Of a stretch of DNA of 64,000 nt, positions 62,901 to 64,000 are shown in pieces. Made by a program: the position numbers and the translations under genes. This stretch comes from Struthio camelus. Lineage: Eukaryota; Chordata; Aves; Struthioniformes; Struthionidae. Each line of letters starts with the position of its first letter. Within the stretch, counting starts at the first letter, position 1. The notes below the pieces were generated by a model. That model searched no databases, had not been told where the DNA came from, and saw nothing but the letters and a program-made list of their open reading frames with translations. The DNA is taken from the NCBI RefSeq assembly GCF_040807025.1, contig NC_090982.1:28678514-28742513 (forward strand). Reading direction: 5' to 3'.

Positions 62901-63082
62901 GTTTTGAACTGTACTCTGTATCAAAGGGATTATCTGAAGCCTATATTAAAATGTAAATGTTTTATATTAGAAGTTTATCACGAAATGCAAATGCAGCTTG
63001 TTTTTCATTTCATTATGTGTGTAGGTTAACTTAAAACAGGGAGTTGCCTGCCGCAATGTGATTCCAGAGGGCTATGATTTTG
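47873..63082 (+). CDS. VPS13A: VPS13A (chorein), exons 1-10, 3' end beyond window
   Basis: N-terminal 251 codons of the vacuolar protein sorting 13A lipid-transfer protein, a rod-shaped bridge of over 3,000 residues that moves glycerolipids between the ER and mitochondria, lipid droplets or other membranes; its loss in humans causes chorea-acanthocytosis. Coding exons: 47,873-47,972; 57,361-57,404; 57,999-58,041; 59,067-59,162; 59,435-59,536; 60,500-60,609; 60,936-60,995; 62,167-62,226; 62,469-62,549; 63,025-63,082. All introns are GT-AG and the phases join without a stop. The product begins [20 protein letters not shown] and contains the chorein_N domain (about residues 1-120) with the conserved [66 protein letters not shown] and [17 protein letters not shown] blocks. 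It matches VPS13A over VPS13C: the extra basic insert that VPS13C has after EEAxQK is absent, and [14 protein letters not shown] is VPS13A-like. The gene continues past 64,000 with a phase-1 intron. Confidence 0.97.
48251..48279 (+). repeat. (GGGA)n microsatellite
   Basis: Repeated GGGA/GGGAG units in the 5' part of VPS13A intron 1. Purine-only on the + strand. Confidence 0.8.
48309..48330. repeat. A11T11 palindrome
   Basis: Eleven A followed directly by eleven T, at the point where the CpG island gives way to AT-rich intron. It is perfectly self-complementary, a rigid nucleosome-disfavouring tract type. Confidence 0.85.
54135..54185. repeat. C15 run joined to (AAAAC)n and a short CA repeat
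   Basis: Fifteen C, then five or so AAAAC units, then a short ACACAC stretch inside VPS13A intron 1. A simple-sequence cluster, probably variable in length. Confidence 0.85.
57361..57404 (+). CDS. VPS13A: VPS13A coding exon 2
   Basis: 44-bp exon encoding the end of Gly34 and [14 protein letters not shown]. Acceptor is TGCCTTTTAG and donor is GTAAGT. It ends in phase 0. Confidence 0.95.
57999..58041 (+). CDS. VPS13A: VPS13A coding exon 3
   Basis: 43-bp exon encoding [14 protein letters not shown] plus one base. Acceptor is TTTCTTTCAG and donor is GTAAGT. It ends in phase 1, completed as Ser by exon 4. Confidence 0.95.
59067..59162 (+). CDS. VPS13A: VPS13A coding exon 4
   Basis: 96-bp exon encoding [20 protein letters not shown] then [11 protein letters not shown], part of the chorein_N lipid-binding scoop. 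Acceptor is TTGCATTTGTAG and donor is GTAAGT. Phase 1 at both ends. Confidence 0.96.
59435..59536 (+). CDS. VPS13A: VPS13A coding exon 5
   Basis: 102-bp exon encoding [20 protein letters not shown] then [13 protein letters not shown], a charged helical segment. Donor is GTAAGA. Phase 1 at both ends. Confidence 0.95.
60500..60609 (+). CDS. VPS13A: VPS13A coding exon 6
   Basis: 110-bp exon encoding [20 protein letters not shown] then [16 protein letters not shown], among the most conserved VPS13 sequences. Acceptor is CAACTTAG and donor is GTGAGT. It ends in phase 0. Confidence 0.96.
60936..60995 (+). CDS. VPS13A: VPS13A coding exon 7
   Basis: 60-bp exon encoding [20 protein letters not shown]. 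Acceptor is CCTCTATTAG and donor is GTAATA. Phase 0 at both ends, so skipping it would keep the frame. Confidence 0.96.
62167..62226 (+). CDS. VPS13A: VPS13A coding exon 8
   Basis: 60-bp exon encoding [20 protein letters not shown]. Acceptor is TTCTTTTCAG and donor is GTACAA, the weakest donor in the set. Phase 0 at both ends. Confidence 0.95.
62469..62549 (+). CDS. VPS13A: VPS13A coding exon 9
   Basis: 81-bp exon encoding [20 protein letters not shown] then GGYDESL. Acceptor is ATTTTCAG and donor is GTAAGT. Phase 0 at both ends. Confidence 0.96.
62846..62887 (+). repeat. 21-bp perfect tandem duplication in intron 9
   Basis: Two identical adjacent 21-base units beginning AAACAGGTGTTATG. The identity of the units suggests a recent duplication. 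Confidence 0.9.
63025..63082 (+). CDS. VPS13A: VPS13A coding exon 10
   Basis: 58-bp exon encoding [19 protein letters not shown] plus one base. Acceptor is GTGTGTAG and donor is GTAAGT. It ends in phase 1; the next exon should begin by completing Val of DFVFRPISAN and lies beyond the window. Confidence 0.94.
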
Positions 63083-64000
63083 GTAAGTGATGTTATTTCA
63101 TATATAGCTGTGATATACCTGTATGCTTTATTTCACATTTTTAATATCTGTCAGAGTTGTCTACCTTGGCTGTCATTCAAAAATCATAGTAAAGAGTGCA
63201 GTATGGTTCTTTTCCAGAAATAATTGTCTCTGCTATTGAATACTGTTACGTATCTGTACTTTAAAAAAAAGCTAGGATAGAATATGTATCTTACGTATCA
63301 CTTTCATCTAATGTCATAAAACCTTATTCGTCACATCATTGATTTTCAAGAAGTTCAGCAATAATCTGTGCATCATATAACATATAAATCAGGTTGGTAT
63401 GAATACTGATGGCTTTGGGATCATGTACCCTATACCAAGTGTACCTTTTTCATTATGAATAGAAACAGTGAAGAAAACAGGAGCTCTAAAGTGTCAGAAG
63501 TTTTTCGTAGTGTTGCCATGTTGCAATTGTACTTTGAGTCTTGCTTTGTTTATTTTTGAAGTTACATTTGCTCCACTCGGACAGGCTGGTTGTTTACTTG
63601 TAGAGAAGATAGATGGGCTTTATTCTCATGTGCCTCTGTGTGGTTTTTTGTTTTGTCGTTTTTAGAAACTATTTAGGAGGTGGAATAGCTTTTGAAGTGG
63701 CCTGTCCTCTAGTAAGCACGTACTCACTTATTAGAGGTGTGGTTAAAAAGAGCAGTGTTAGTTTTACAAGTTTTTTTCTTAGTACCTTTGCCTGATGGAA
63801 GGAGCCTTCTGTGCAGATCTCTTCAACCACCAAATAATTATTTAGCAATTTATTCTAATTTCTTATCTAACATTTTCAGTATGTAGTTTTGACTCTCTTT
63901 ACAAGAAAGAAAAATACTGTATTAGATGAAAACAGGTGCAGGCATCACCTGCTGCATAAGTCCTTGTATAGAAGTCCAAAATAGCTGAAGGCAAAATTCC
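63083..64000 (+). other. VPS13A: VPS13A intron 10, start only
   Basis: No further exon matching the expected FRPISANAK-type continuation was found before the window ends. Open frames here are chance frames in intron sequence. Confidence 0.8.

Noticed and set aside
47873-63082. VPS13C instead of VPS13A
   Set aside because: The product lacks the extra basic insert VPS13C has after the EEAxQK helix, and its conserved blocks and FOXB2 linkage fit VPS13A.
1-64000. LTR retrovirus or other virus-like element, CRISPR array, tRNA/rRNA genes
   Set aside because: Looked for and not recognised; the only clear mobile elements are the two CR1 LINEs.

Overview
This window looks like a bird genome, from the region that is Z-linked in birds and corresponds to human chromosome 9q21. 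It holds one complete single-exon transcription factor gene, FOXB2 (3,973-5,025, + strand), and the first ten coding exons of the very large gene VPS13A (chorein), which starts at 47,873 on the same strand and runs off the right edge. The two recognisable interspersed repeats are both CR1 LINEs, the dominant retroposon of birds and other reptiles. No LTR retrovirus or other virus-like element was recognised.

Layout: 1-2,850 is single-copy DNA upstream of FOXB2 with a small GC-rich island. 2,880-5,540 is the FOXB2 CpG island and gene. 5,540-7,480 is flanking DNA with a short perfect hairpin and a separate CpG island with no gene on it. 7,480-41,246 is AT-rich intergenic DNA broken by two CR1 copies in opposite orientation (22,469-23,236 minus; 24,322-25,888 plus, with its reverse transcriptase reading frame still open). 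41,247-42,468 holds a decayed host gene. 43,150-47,220 carries two copies of an unclassified interspersed sequence. 47,525-48,300 is the VPS13A CpG-island promoter, followed by a 9.4-kb first intron and exons 2-10.

The most interesting item is the broken gene at 41.25-42.47 kb. Read in several frames on the + strand it shows the hallmarks of the C2CD4 (NLF) family: an N-terminal NVLTPEK...FVIPPELL block and a C-terminal C2 domain with ...GMLRLATEY..., ...PGKIQKEQS... and FNEDFFF. In human, C2CD4A/C2CD4B lie beside VPS13C, in the same 15q22 neighbourhood as FOXB1. The FOXB2-VPS13A region is the whole-genome-duplication sister of that neighbourhood, and as far as I recall human 9q21 has no annotated C2CD4 gene. 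The relic therefore looks like the missing C2CD4 duplicate, caught in decay about 5 kb upstream of VPS13A.

FOXB2 and VPS13A are functionally unrelated: one is a developmental forkhead factor, the other a bridge-like lipid-transfer protein at membrane contact sites. Their linkage is conserved synteny, not an operon-like relationship.
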